Origin: Laetiporus sulphureus 93-53
Lineage: Eukaryota; Basidiomycota; Agaricomycetes; Polyporales; Laetiporaceae
Direction of reading: 5' to 3'
DNA: 34,256 nucleotides
Assembly (NCBI RefSeq): GCF_001632365.1
Contig: NW_024468598.1
Span: 51,657 to 85,912 of the forward strand
Shown: one piece after another, positions 9,988 to 22,305 of the stretch
How the letters are laid out: every line of letters starts with the position of its first letter
Position numbering within the stretch: the first letter of the stretch is position 1
Position numbers and translations under genes: made by a program
Notes under the pieces: generated by a model
Seen by the model: only the letters and a program-made list of their open reading frames with translations
The model's database searches: none
What the model was told of the DNA's origin: nothing

Positions 9988-12640
9988 GAGATGCGCAAAC
10001 CCTGGGAGCTCTGAAAGCTCTTACGTTAAGGACATTTCGATAATGTGCAGCAGTCCCGAATACTACGTTTTTCGAAGTCATGTCTACTGAGAAGTAGGGA
10101 ATTTGTCCGAGAGGGTTTTGTTGCAGCTCTATGAGGTTTGATGAGGATCTGCGTGTGGTACGACGTACGTCTTCGTGTCAACGATCGTCGATGAATGGGC
10201 TTCTAGCTTGGCCAAGGTGATGCATTGATGCCTGGATACCGCCGGAACACCGTGACGTGGACTCGGATCGAGCACTTTGCATGATACTGGGAGTTGGCTA
10301 TTAACGGTACCACGAGAATTAAGAACTCCGGATACAGAGTGCGGGACCGGTATATAGTGGTGATCATTGCAGAAGACTTCGCAGTATACACGATCAACCA
10401 GAGGGCTTGTTCCGAAATTCTCTCAGCAGGCCCAACACTGCAGACGCGGTCACCTGACCTCTTTTCTGAAACCGTCGCGCCGCATCTTTCCGACTTACGT
10501 TGCATCGTCGGCTGCTTCCACCGTGATACGTTTTCAAGTCAAGACTCAAGGATACCCTGTCTCCAGTGATCCTCCTATCTGTGACACATGCATTCTATCC
10601 TTACTGTGCCTGCCGGCTGCATTACTGGCGCGAAAAGCTTGGCAGAGAGCTTCCTCGGAGATAGTTATCCAAATTCGCTGAGCTACATCCTGAGCTCCAC
10701 TGTGTCTATTGAAGCTTCAGTGTAAAAACTCGACTGCATTGTCAACGAGTGAGCCATAGTCACATCATAGCTGTTGACACGAACGCGAGACGCTGAGTCT
10801 GGTCTTTGGTACTCGGAGTTCAAGGCAAGTCGGCAAAATACCACGCTGGCAAGGGTTATTTCCCACGTCACCGTCGGCGCGGTATAGCCATGCATTTTGA
10901 CACGACCACCCGCAAGCCTCCGAAGCGAATATCCGCACACACTGGCCATTGAAACAGGAATATTAATATAGTTTCAAACGGATATCGTGATGGCGTAAAA
11001 TGACAGGACGCACACGATAAAAATAGTGCATATCAGACGAATCAGGTATTACTCGCCACTGAGCAGCACGCTTGCATGAAGATCAAGCCCGTTAGCCGAT
11101 GGATGATGACACCTCAATTACCACAACTCGTCCTCGCTAAACCAGAGTTACGTTCGAATACAGGCTGATGGTGACTGTCCTAGTGACCTACTCTCGATGA
11201 AGCAGCCCGCATGTGCACAAATCCCTTCCATGCTAAGCGAATAAGCGACGCTCTCTTCTCATTCAGACTCTGAACCCCATCGATGAGACATGCGACGTAC
11301 TCACCGAGGTATCTGGTCTATCCGACGACTCTCGATAGGAGAAGCAGCGTCAATACGTCTGCGGCCACGTTCACTTGTGCGCAGGGGCGAAGGCTCTCTG
11401 GATGACGCGGTGCAATTTCTAGATCCACCGTTCCCTTGCCCTTGGCGGGGAGAGCAGTCTGAAAGGGGAAGTTGGCCGGAGGCAGCATCAGCGGTGATAC
11501 TCTCGACAGACGACGCACGACCGCATGTAGAAGTGACGCGAGGAGGCGCCCGATACTATAAGTCAAGCATTCAGGAACCGCGGCAGACAGCGTGCGATAA
11601 ACTCGGTTGCAGATCGTGTCGTCCATGTTCCGTGCGTAGACCTTGATGGTCATACATCGAGCCTGACGTTGACACTGATGACGGAGGGAATGAAGGAGGC
11701 AGTGTCATATGCGTTCCGCGAACCTGTAATACAAGGAATAGCGAATCGGTCAGTCAGGCGCTTGATCGGAGCGCGCGGTGTAACCCCGGTCGTGTGAGTG
11801 TGAGTGCTCGGCGATAGAGGCTCGAGCTGGGAGCCGCAGTGCATGACTTTGTAGATATGCAGCTGCGTTTCACAGACGCAAATGATGTACGTCGTGTGAC
11901 TTGCGACAGGCCAACCTTGCATTGTGAGCGCCTATTGAAACGAGGACTTGACCAGAATGAGACTCGGAAGGGGACCATGTGCGACCAGTTGTAAGATTAA
12001 TGTCTTGACGCACTGGGAGTAGGTCTCCGAACCGATGACGTTGCCGAGTGCAGCGTCGACATACCAGGCACGTCATGCAAAGCGCCTGACAGTGCGCAAT
12101 TGCCGCGAGGCTCGGTCTCTTGATGAAAACGTAATAGGCGTACTGGAGAGTCTAGCCGCGAGAAACGCACAGGTGACGGTCAGCGGCTGGAGCGACGCAA
12201 TAGAATGGATACGGTGTTTGAGGTGGTACCGTGCGTGTTTACGAACAGAACGTAAGCCGGCCGAGAAGCGTAACGAGCATCCGCTATGAGGAGTAACACA
12301 GAGCGGCCTGATGCGGCCTGCTCGTCATTTCAGATGGGCTCCAAGTGCGGATGATGCGCTCGGCTTGTGCGGTGAACGACCGGGGAGCGCCGAACCTTGA
12401 GCTTGAGCTTGGATGACCGGATGACGCGAGGAGGCGTCGACTAGAGAAAATAAGGCAGGACGATGGCTGCGAGCTGGCACCCCATCCGAGAAGAAGACTC
12501 TGAGGGAAGCCTGCGCGCAGTGGCAGAGAGAAGCGTGATGTAATGTGTGACTTTGTGCAATACAAGCTGCCGCGTGGCGAGAAGAGGGTGGACACGGTCA
12601 ATAGGAGAAGATGGAAGGGCGCGAATATTGAGCTGAGGCT
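9988..12640. other. Long intergenic stretch, no supported gene
   Basis: About 2.6 kb without a gene model I can defend. Scattered short frames occur on both strands. The most coding-like is a minus-strand stretch around 12060-11650, described separately. No RNA gene, array or terminal repeats are seen. Confidence 0.45.
11650..12060 (-). pseudogene. Possible decayed minus-strand gene fragment
   Basis: Reading leftward from 12060, an open stretch ending LPSLILVKSSFQ is followed by a stop. A second open frame (11922-11650) contains HTTYIICVCETQLHIYKV, an alternating hydrophobic pattern like a beta strand of a propeller. Possible splice ends are a CAATAG near 11935 and a TTACAG near 11726. I could not assemble a continuous gene, and there is no domain I can name. 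It may be a relic or chance. Confidence 0.2.
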
Positions 12641-13749
12641 GCAGGTGGATGGCGGGATCGGAGATCGGGAATCTGGACTGGCGGCCCTGGGATCCTCCAT
12701 TTCCGGCCTTTCTCCCTCCTGTCAAGCATCCCGCCCCTGCTCGCCGCCGCCCATGTGCATCCGAGCCAGCGCGCCGCCGCCCGCGCGAGTGTGCCCGCCG
12801 TGTGCCCGACGCGCCGCACCTGCCGCATTTGGTCGCGGTGGCGGGTTGCGCGCGTGTGACGCGTGACCGCAGAGGCTGTGCTCGTCACTTGTGGTGTGAC
12901 TTGGGCTCATCTGCGCCTGCGTCGCACGCGAACGGGGCCGCAAGCACCTGGCAGAACCTGGCAGATCTCCATCGTCCCGGCACCCGCGACTTCCAATCTG
13001 CCTCCCTTCCGATCCGCGTCGTCATCTCCAGACACGGACGGACGAAGAGCCATCCATTGCTGATTTGTCGGCTCCCCCGCAATCGCCTCGGAATCGGCCC
13101 ACGCAGTCGCCCTTTCTCTGTGCGCCCCTCCAGGCTCGGCGGCTCCCACCCGTATCCACCCTCTATCGTGAGTCCCTCCGCCGTTTCATATCCTCCTGGT
13201 CCGTGCGCCCTTTTCCAATCGCGGTCCCCTGACCTCTTCCCCTCCCGTCCCGTGCTACGCGTCCCCTGGGCGTGTCTCCCTCCTCCTTTCCGTCCCTTTT
13301 GCATCCGTTCCTGTCCTTGCATCGCATGGCCGCTTGATCTCAACCGCCCCCCCGCACTCCTCTCCCACGTTAACCGTGGCCGTGTTTTGATGGGTGCCGA
13401 GCGAGCGGTGACAGAATGGGACACTGGAGTGAGCATATGAAAGTGGCGACCTCTAATGCTGGCCAGAACGGCCCTCCCTTGGTCATACAACGGGAGAGTG
13501 TTTCTAGTGTCATCGCTTAGTGCGTATGCCATAACGCTGTCGTGGCCGGCTCACGGGCTCTTCTTCCTTTGGTTTTCCTACATGAGTTCGCGAAAGTCGC
13601 CGAAGAAGCGCTCGAGTGCAATGGACAGTTCTGTGGTCTCATTGACGGTCTTACGTGCATCCGCACCATGATGCTGACGAACTACTTCTTGCTACAGCAT
13701 CCGACATCCTCCAGGTGGACACGCATTGGAGGATTGGTCTATTCTAGAG
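12641..13749 (+). promoter_or_regulatory. Probable promoter and 5' leader region of the SNF5 gene
   Basis: From about 12700 the sequence becomes GC-rich, and about 13030-13345 is strongly pyrimidine-biased on the plus strand (C/T runs), as seen upstream of transcription starts in many fungal genes. A proline/arginine-rich open frame crosses this block but looks like a composition artefact. About 13565-13745 reads as another open stretch and could be a 5'UTR exon. No TATA box stands out. Confidence 0.35.
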
Positions 13750-14069
13750 GTGAGTGTATGCTGCAGCAGTTGAACGGACTCCTGCGCCCCCGATTTCATG
13801 CCCTATGATCGATAACCCACATCCACGCTGCCTGCCCTTGCCATCCATTTCATCCGCATCGCGTTCGTTGGTGTGAGCATGTCGAGCGATATCGTCATGC
13901 CTGCCGCTCCATATTCGGGGCTCCCTTGCTTGCTCCCTTCCTGTATGCACTTCACTATGTCTGCACTCGCGTGGATTCATCGTCTTCGCTTTATTTCTGA
14001 CGACCGTTACTCTCTTTCTGCCTATGCCTATTGCTCGTTTCCATCAATGTTACTGACATTGTGCCTCAG
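13750..14069 (+). other. Possible 5'UTR intron of the SNF5 gene
   Basis: A GTGAGT donor at 13750 and a TACTGACATTGTGCCTCAG branch/acceptor ending at 14069 would define a 320-nt intron in the leader. It is much longer than the coding introns here, as 5'UTR introns often are. Only transcript reads could confirm it. Confidence 0.35.
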
Positions 14070-14213
14070 CAGTCAATTCAATATTTCAGAACATACCTAC
14101 ATCGTTTGTTCTCCATTCAAGCATCTGTATGTCTGTTTCTCGTCTATGTCTACCAAAGCCTCGTAACCAACCCACCCACAGATCTTTTGCACAACAACAC
14201 GTAAAGTGCCAAC

Positions 14214-17200
14214 ATGAATACGAATGCAGGCCCAAGCGGGCAAGGTTTATCCGCAGCGCAGATCCAGCAACTATATGCCGCTCGCAACGCCAGCGGAGGC
14301 GGGCCGTTCAACCCACAAATGTTTCAGCAATTCGCACAACACCAGCAGCAGGGTGGCGCAAATCCGGGACAGGGCAACATCAATCCGGCCACGCTGATGA
14401 GGCTGCAGCAGATGCAGCAGATGCAGAGGCAGAGCGGGGGCATGGGCGGTGTGACGCCTGCGCAGCTGCTGCAGAACATGAATAGCAGCGGGATGGGCAT
14501 GAACGGTGCGTTTCACGCTCGTTATCGTTGCGTGTTGCGGTTCTGAACGTCAGCGCGGCCAGGCATGGGCGGCGGAAACGCGGGCATGGGTGGGATGAAC
14601 CCGGCGGCATTCATGAACTCTATGGGCGGCGGCGTGAACCCGGCGGCGATGATGAACATGATGGGCGGTGGCTCGGGCGGCGGCGGAGGCACGATGAACC
14701 CGGCTGCGTTGATGGGCGGGATGGGCAACATGAGCGGGATGGGCAGCATCAACCCTGCTGCTCTTATGGGAGGTGAGCGCGCTCGGCATATGCACGTGCA
14801 TAGACGACCGACGTCCTCCGCAGGCGCGTCCTCACCGACGAACTCGAATGCGAGCGGGAACATGGGCATGGGCATGGGCGGTACGAGTGCAAGCCCAACC
14901 GTGCCTCAAGCGCAGCTCTCCAGCGCGGGGCAGAGCATCTCCGCGAACGGCGCAGGCGCGCCGGACATGCACAGCGGGCAGGGCCCCTCTGTCAACCTGA
15001 CCCCGATGCAGATCGTGCAGCTGACGCAGATGCAGCCCGCGGACCGCGATCGCGCGATACAGCAGTATAAGATGGCGCAGATGCAGAGGATGATGCGCGA
15101 GCAGCAGCAGATGCATGCTCAGGGCGGGATGAACGCGAATATGGGCCCGGGCGCGATGCATGGCGTGAGCCCAGCGCAGCTGCAGCAAATGCAGCACGAG
15201 CGCTTCCAGCAGCTCTCGCAGGGCCAGTATGAACAGCAACGGCCGTCGTCGGCGGCGTCGACGGGATCGCAAAGGCTCTCGCAGGGACAGATCCAGCCAC
15301 AGGGACCGCAGCCGAACCAGCAGATGCCGCATCACCCGTTCCAGAACCAGAGCGCGCAGAGCATCGGTGCGGGGATGGGGATGGGGATGGGACAGGGCGC
15401 GCCGTCCGCGATGATGCCCCCGCCGTTGTCGATCCCTCCGCGCCCCGCCACGGCCACGTCGCACCGCTCGCAGGCGTCCGGGTCGTATCCGAACCTCGCA
15501 GCGCCGACGCCCCGTCCGAATACGGGAGGTGCGCCGGGCGCGTCGCCGAGCCCGCGCGGATCTAGTGGACCGCTCCCGAATGTGAGCGTGTCGGCGCCGG
15601 TGCCGATCCAGCCGCGGCCTATGGGGAGCCCTGCGCCGATGGTAAGGCCGGGTACGAGTCTTTCGATGCATGGAGGGATGGGAGGGGGAGGGGGACAGGA
15701 TGGGATGGGGCGCAAAACGCCGAGCAGGCCCCCGACTGCAGCGGGTTTTGCTCAACAGCACCAACAGCAGCAGCAGCAACAACACTTGCAACAGCAACAA
15801 CAGCAGCAACAGCAACAGCAGCAGGCGCAGAATGGTGCGTTCGCTCAGCAGGGGCAGAGTATAAAGCCTGGCGGTGGATACCCGCCCATCGCGCCTGCGC
15901 CGACGCAGCCGGACTCACCTGTGCGCGGCTCCAAGCGCGGCGTGGACGGGACGCCTGTGCCTAGGCAGCAGTCGCAACAACCCCAGCCACAGACGCCCAT
16001 ACAACCTCAGACGTCGATGCAGTCTCATATCCCGATACAGCCTCAGCCGCAACAACAGCAACAGCAGCAACAGCAGCATCAGGTACCTGTGCCGCCGCGG
16101 ACGCCCCGCTTGTCGATGCCGCAGATCTCGAGCATAGCGCCGGGCGCGAATGGCGTGGGAAGCGCGACTGGACTGAGCGGGATGGGCATCACGGGGAATA
16201 TGGGTCCAACGAACCATGCGCAGAATCAGATGCTTGGAGGGATTGGGATTGGTATGGGTTTGATCGGCGGTGCGGGTGGGGGGATGATGGGCCCGCCGGT
16301 CATCCCGCGCGTAGGGAGTCAGCAGCAGCAGCAGCAGCAGCATGCAAGCGAGATGATGGGGGTGAATATGGGCATAGGCATGGGTGTTGGCATGGGCTTC
16401 CCGACGCCGAACATCTCGCGGCAGATGTCGGGCGGGGGCATCGGTCTCAATCCCAATTTCCCCAGCGCGCTGACGTCCAGCTCCGCGGTGTCCTCGCCAG
16501 TGCAAGCGCACGGCCACACTGATCCGCGTGCCATGGCGAATGGGATCGGGCTAGGGATGGGTTTGGGAGGTATGGACATGCCGATCCCACAGACGCCGAT
16601 TCAGCAGCAGGCGCGCCAGCCATCGCAGCCGCCGGTATCATCTCCCTTTCAGAATCTCTCGTCGCCGAGCAGTGCTGCTGGTTTGACGAGTCTGATGGGT
16701 CATGGTGCGGGCCTTATGGGACAGGGATCGCAGCTTGCGGGTATGGATCGTAAGATGGGCTCGACGGACGGGATCAGTCTCTCTGGTGCATCCATGTCTC
16801 TTCAAGGCTCGACGACGGCGTCCGACGCTGCTGCTTCTACCTTAAAGGCTGTTCCGGGCGTCAACGGCGTTTCCGCCCCTGCCGCTCAACCCGCTGTGCC
16901 CGCAGTGCCTGCAGCGCCGACGATCATCCCACAGCTACCGCCGCTCCCACCGAACGTGCAGCTTAACCCGAAAGTGACGCGGATTTCTGTGGTTCCGCTC
17001 GCGGAGTCGACGACGCGGATCCCGCCGCTCACGGAGGATGAGGTCGCGGATATCAAGGTGTGGATGAAGGTCGACAAGGAGTATGACGCTCGGTATAAGC
17101 AGATGCGTGAGCGGATGAGTGGCGAGATGCGTGATACGGTCGCTAAGCCGAGGGCGTGGTGGGAGCGGGAATCGGCGCTGGAGGATGGGCGGGTTGTGAA

Positions 17201-19973
17201 TAGGCGGAGGCCAGAGAAGTGGTCGCTGACGGGCCTGAAGCAGGGCAAGGAGAGAAGGAAGGCGGGTAAGCGGGAGGGTTTGAAGCTGTGAGTGTCACGA
17301 GATTTGCCTCTGCCTATGTCCCGTTGCAGACGCTAATGGATGGTTTTAGCCCTAGGAGATTACCAGCAGAAGATGCGAATCGACCAGAACAGCTGGTGCC
17401 TATACGCTTGGAAATCGACGTTGAACATCATAAACTGCGTGATACCTTCATCTGGAACCTCAATGGTACGTTTTCTTACCGTTATATCCGAGAACATGTT
17501 ATTGATGGGTTCTACAGATCCCATCGTCACGCCTGAGATTTTCGCACAATCTATTGTGGACGATTATGCTTTGGCGCCCTCGTATCATAGCGTCATCACG
17601 AAACATATTCAGGATCAGCTCAGTGATTTCAAAGCACACTCCACGTTCTTCGGCGAAGACGGCTTCAACATCTCTTCCGAGCCTGACGAGATCCAGTGTG
17701 GGTCCATGGATGAGAATGAAGCCCAGTGGTGGGAGACTTGGAGACAACAGGTGCTGTCGGGCTCTGTGTACAAACACAGCCACTTGCGAATGGACGGTCG
17801 TGGTGGGAAACGGCGGAAGATGGTCAAGCAGGAGACTGTTGAGCAACCGACTGTCCCGAAAGCCCCCGATTCTGGGTCGCCGCTGACCGCGAACGATATT
17901 GAGGAGGACGAGAACTCATTCCAAGAGGATATGCGTATCCTCGTAAAGGTCGGTACTAATTCAGTGTTTCCTACGCCATGACGTGTTGATGTGTCATTTC
18001 GGGATCAGCTTGACATCATCGTGGGGTCGGTGAAGTTGGAAGACCAATTCGAGTGGAATTTGGATAATAGCGATCCGACCCCGGAACGCTTTGCTGAAAT
18101 CTATGCCAGGGACTTGGGACTCGGAGGAGAGTTCAAGTAAGACTTCGTTCTTGATGTGGTCGCTATATCACTCACTAAAGTTTGTGCACGAATTGCAGAA
18201 CTGCTATCGCACACTCTATCAGAGAGCAGGTGCAAATCTATCAGAAGTCCCTCTTCCTGGTCGGCCACCCATCCGATGGGTCCGCAGTGCAGGATGATGA
18301 TCTCCGCATGTCATTACTGCCGTCGTTGACCACCGGTGCTCGCGCCATGGACCAGGTCTCAGCGTTCACGCCAATACTGAGCTATCTCAGCGACAGCGAG
18401 ATCGAGCGGAACGAGAAGGAGCGTGAGAAGGAGCTTAACAGACGGAGGCGCAAGACGACACGCGGTAGAAGAGGCATCGCCCTTCCAGACAGAGAACCTC
18501 CCAAAACTTTCCGCACACCTGCTATTGGGTTCCCAGAGATCGATGCGGCTACACTCGCCTCCATCAATGCCGCCGTCGCTCCCACATCAAGACGGGCCGC
18601 GGCTGCGGCAGCCTCTCTTACAATTGCCAACATGGTCGCCTCAGAGAATGGCACTGCTGCGCTGCCACCAAGCCAGCCTGCACCTCTTACGCCGATAACT
18701 CCCATTGCGCCTAAGGAGAAGAAGGCAAAAGGCCTGTTCAAGGCACCGTCATATCCAGCGTCCGTTCTTCCTCCCCGGGCACAGCTCAGAAGTCTTACTC
18801 CATCTACGGCTGCTGACGTCTCGTCACTTCCTCCTCCAATCGAGAACGACATTCCTATCTCTAGCAGCAGTGCTGCTCCTGACAGTAAGGGTGCGAGGGT
18901 TGTTTTGACACAGAAGAAACAAAAGGAGCGCGAGCGAGAAGCCAAAGAGAAGGAATATGCTGATGGCCAGCACCCGAATATGATAAATGGGGTTTGGCAT
19001 TGCTCGAACTGTGGTTGCCCAGAAAGCATAGCTGTGGGCCGTAGGAAGGGTCCACTCGGAGACAAGTCGCAGTGCGGCACATGTGGTAAGTCCAATTTCC
19101 CCTTTCGCTCTATCTCTTTATCTGACGTGCATCAGGCAAATTCTGGCATCGACATCGTCGGCCTCGTCCAGTCGAGTACAACTCGGATGCTGAGTATCAT
19201 CTCAACCTCGTGAGGGAAGCTGAACAAGCGAGGGTGGCTGCTAAGCGCAGGCGTCCTCCAGCTTCGGCAGTCGATGAACGGGCGAAACGGGGGCAGGACG
19301 ACGGCGAAGTGGAGCCAGCGACACCTGTTCGTCCCAACAGCGAGACTTGGGTGGACGTGCCCCCTGCTCCGCAGATCGTCGCCACAACGAGCGACTCGAA
19401 TCAAGCTGCTTCGCCCGTCTCGACGGCGTCTAGTGCATCTGAGTCGCCTCTCGCGCAGCGGATTGCTAGAACGAACGGCGCTGGGCATTCACGCTCGGCT
19501 CCTCCTGACTCAGAGCCGCAACAAGCTGCACTCCCTGCGGCGCCTCCTACAGCATCTCCACAACCGGCTCGTCCTTCTGCCCCTCCGAATTCATCACAGC
19601 CGGTAAGTTCCACTGATACTGGGGAATCGTCCTTCAAGACTGACTGCGGACGAGAAGATCTCTGTGCCACAATGGCTGAAGGATGCCATGGACGAGATGC
19701 AGGCGAGATACCCTGATGATAGATTTGAGGTAACACAGCGAAAAGGCAATCCCTCCGAGTTCCGCCTCAAGTGTCTGGACTGTCCCGGAAAGGTGCGTTG
19801 CTTGAGTTACTTACAGATTCGGAGCCCTGATCCACTGGCCGCCGCAGCTCTACACACCTGGACCAGGCGAGACACTGCAGAACTATGAAGTGCACTTGCG
19901 GAACAGGCTACATCGACAGAAGGTCAATGCTCGTCTGGCGGGTCTCCCTCCGCCGGCTGCTACTACAAATTGA
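14214..19973 (+). CDS. SNF5: SNF5/SMARCB1-family subunit of a SWI/SNF-type remodelling complex
   Basis: Ten exons (14214-14505, 14563-14772, 14824-17287, 17350-17465, 17518-17948, 18009-18136, 18199-19085, 19136-19602, 19658-19792, 19848-19973) keep phase to give about 1751 aa. An in-frame TAA at 14202 fixes the start. Residues 1 to about 900 are low complexity: M/G/N-rich, with polyglutamine runs near 478-505, 575-586 and 666-673. SNF5 repeat 1 (about 1003-1070) contains QLVPIRLEIDVEHHKLRDTF; repeat 2 (about 1166-1240) contains LEDQFEWNLDNSDPTPERFA. A GATA-like finger has cysteines at 1482, 1485, 1506 and 1509 (CX2C-X20-CX2C). The C-terminus has a conserved KCLDCPGKLYTPGPGETL segment. It is a nuclear core subunit that helps remodellers bind nucleosomes. 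Intron 8 needs a weak AAG acceptor (19656-19657). The 51-nt intron at 14773-14823 is open in frame. Confidence 0.9.
15755..15835 (+). repeat. CAG/CAA trinucleotide tract (polyglutamine)
   Basis: An interrupted run of CAG and CAA codons with occasional CAC and TTG, coding the longest polyglutamine run of the SNF5 protein. Shorter runs lie at 16048-16080 and 16320-16341. Mixed codons suggest an old, fairly stable tract. Antisense frames over this region are leucine-rich artefacts. Confidence 0.85.
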
Positions 19974-20450
19974 TGGCTTGGATGGACCACTTATCTACAC
20001 GCTTTACTGCTATCTGAATTATGTTGTCGTTGTCGTGCCGAATTTTGTATAGAATACTCATTGAAACATTATTGCCGATCAGTGTCATTTCCGAGCCGAT
20101 CAGATTGGCCCCTTTGGCTCACAGTTTGCAGGTCCAAGGACCTGGAATGGTAGGAGGTTCACAGTCGAACTGTGCTCGCTGTCTGCCCTCACACGGATAA
20201 AGTTGCTTTATGTGGCAGGAACGCAATCACACCGTGGAAAGCCGCGGATGGCACCCCCAATTTACAACTAATAATTGCTTTCTCCCTCAGATCCTCCGCG
20301 CGCCATGGTTACCGACCACATCCGCCATGTTCTCCTTGTCGAGAGTAGAGAATGGATGTGACCGAACTCAACATCTGAACGCCTCTCTACACAGTTGAAT
20401 CGAGGCACGTCGATGAAGCCTGGTTCGCCCTTAGGCCCAGGGGAGCAACT
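19974..20450. other. Intergenic downstream of SNF5
   Basis: Presumed 3'UTR and spacer of the SNF5 gene, up to the start of the X duplication block. No further gene or RNA is seen. Confidence 0.45.
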
Positions 20451-20820
20451 ACAGTCGAGGGCGTGATAGAGAATCAGGATATCTATCAATTGGTGCGTGT
20501 GTGTTCTGATTCGGCTGATGCAAGCGGTGATGAACGGGGCTTGGGTATATTGCAATAATCAAGTCAAAGAGCAAAAAATCCTCTGTGCTACGAACGAAAA
20601 ATGAACAGTGGAACTACGATAAGCTCGTACTATCAGTACATAAGATCCTGAAACGTGCGGTGTATGCGACAACATCCAGTGAGCCAACACGACTCCGATC
20701 CATTCATGACACTTCCAACGGCCCCTACCTGATCCATTTATTCCACACTTGAGATCCTCCGCTGTCCTGATGTCAAATCCACAAGATACGCAGGGTACGT
20801 CATCGAGTCCTTGAGCTTTA

Positions 20821-20862
20821 CAAGCAGCCTGGCGTCCAGCACAAGCAGCCTGGCGTCCAGCA
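20821..20862 (+). repeat. 21-bp perfect tandem duplication
   Basis: CAAGCAGCCTGGCGTCCAGC plus A occurs twice in succession. The paralogous block X' has a single copy near 31099, so the doubling is specific to this copy. Confidence 0.85.
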
Positions 20863-20904
20863 CAAGCTACCTGAGCAGTTCGTGCGCTTGATGAGGAACA
20901 GACT

Positions 20905-21922
20905 CGATGCGAGCACAGCTGCTATCGCATGTGCTCGCGTACCTCGACGCGGTCATCCAGTAGATGCAGTGTGATTGCATCCCCAAGTCGTCGAACACGG
21001 TGTGGCACGCCATCATACCCCAGCTTTGTACGTTCGTGCGACTCCGCCCTCACATTCGCATCGTGTTCGATGGGCATCGAGGGCACCGTCATGCCGCTTT
21101 CCATCTCCTATGCGAGCGACATTCCATGTCAATGTGTGGACATCGTCTCCGTCTGCGCGGGCCAGATCACCACCATTCCAATCCCCTTCGTGAACCTGGC
21201 CCGCGCGCTGTCGGGCCCTGACGTGAAAAGTTTTGGCTGGATCGTTGAGCTGAGGACGACTGGACTCCTGCTTCGTATGGAGAAGCTCAAGGACCCGCCG
21301 GCATGCGTTGACATTTACGCGTATGGACAGTCCGCGCATACGTCTCGGGTGCGGAGCTGTCTGTGCTCGTCCAAGTGAATCTGGTCTGATGCGGATCGTC
21401 GATAGAGGAGTATATCGGTGGGATGTCAGCTGGTGGCAGGCCAGCTGCGTGTGTTCATTGGGGCTATGTGTTCGAGTTTGATGACGAGAGGCAGACGGAG
21501 ATCGAGGTTATCCTGGGCTGATTGAGCACCTGCGGATCACAGGTTGGGAGAGCGTGCTGACTCCGTTGAGCGTCACGCCGGTTAGAGTGAGCCTGCGCGT
21601 GAACTTGTATTGCCTGCTCTCGTCATGTCACCGTGGTGCACTGGGTGATATAGCGTCTTGACGTTGTTTGTAGAGATTGCGGATGTGGCGTATATACGAG
21701 CACGGAAAGATGTACTTGGCACGAGATAAAATATCAGGCCAGTTCACCTTGAGGAGCCTCTCAGCGGAGATGTGCCCAGGGTCTGCTGTGCCCATATCGA
21801 AACACCCGTCGAAGTGTAGAATGAGCGTCGCCGGCACCACCGTGAGGACGACGAAACAGACGGATATACATCTTCTGGGGAATTCCAACCAAGATCGCCT
21901 GGCCGCTATCGAGACCGTGTGA
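20905..21922 (+). pseudogene. Decayed gene of unknown family, X copy
   Basis: The plus strand shows protein-like segments broken by stops and frame changes. LLSHVLAYLDAVIQ is followed directly by TAG (20954-20956). The next clear run is CDSALTFASCSMGIEGTVMP through IVELRTTGLLLRMEKL (about 21035-21375), then a stop. EEYIGGMSAGG through FDDERQTEIEV follows, then TGA, and LIEHLRITGWESVL resumes in another frame. The pieces look like one dead gene of at least 250 codons. Block X' holds a similarly broken relative. I recognise no domain. It faces the F-box gene tail to tail. Some breaks could be unrecognised introns. Confidence 0.45.
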
Positions 21923-22305
21923 TGGATTCCAGTGGATTGCGCGTGTGTATGAATGGGCAATGTAGCAGTCGTGGGATAAGCGATCGTTGGCGGAGCATAT
22001 GGAGATGGAGACGAAATGGAGAAAATAGACGTCTGAGCATCGGAATGGCGATGGCGATGTGCGGAGAATGCTGGAACTTGCATATATGCGATGTAGTAGT
22101 GGGTGATGTATGCGGAGTAGGGGATTGCGGAAGAAATCGTGGTGCGTAGCCAAGAACGTGCATGATCATACGACACTTTGAAGAGCCGGCGAGACGAGGG
22201 TAGAAGCCTCCGCGGTCCATTTGAGTGTGCCCTTCACTGCTGCCAGAGCGGAGACAAGACCGCGAACGCGAAAAGGATCTGCTGGAGATACAACGGGCGT
22301 GATAA

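Noticed and set aside
12649..13440. Plus-strand open frame of 263 codons rich in Pro, Arg and Ser
   Set aside because: It lies over the pyrimidine-rich leader of SNF5. Composition explains the absence of stops, and there is no recognisable domain.
14832..15815. Long minus-strand open frame (327 codons) rich in Leu, Arg and His
   Set aside because: It is antisense to the CAG/ATG-rich SNF5 exon, and its composition follows from the repeat. It has no splice or domain support.
18382..19095. Minus-strand open frame of 237 codons
   Set aside because: It is the antisense shadow of SNF5 exon 7, whose sense frame carries SNF5 family motifs and a zinc finger.
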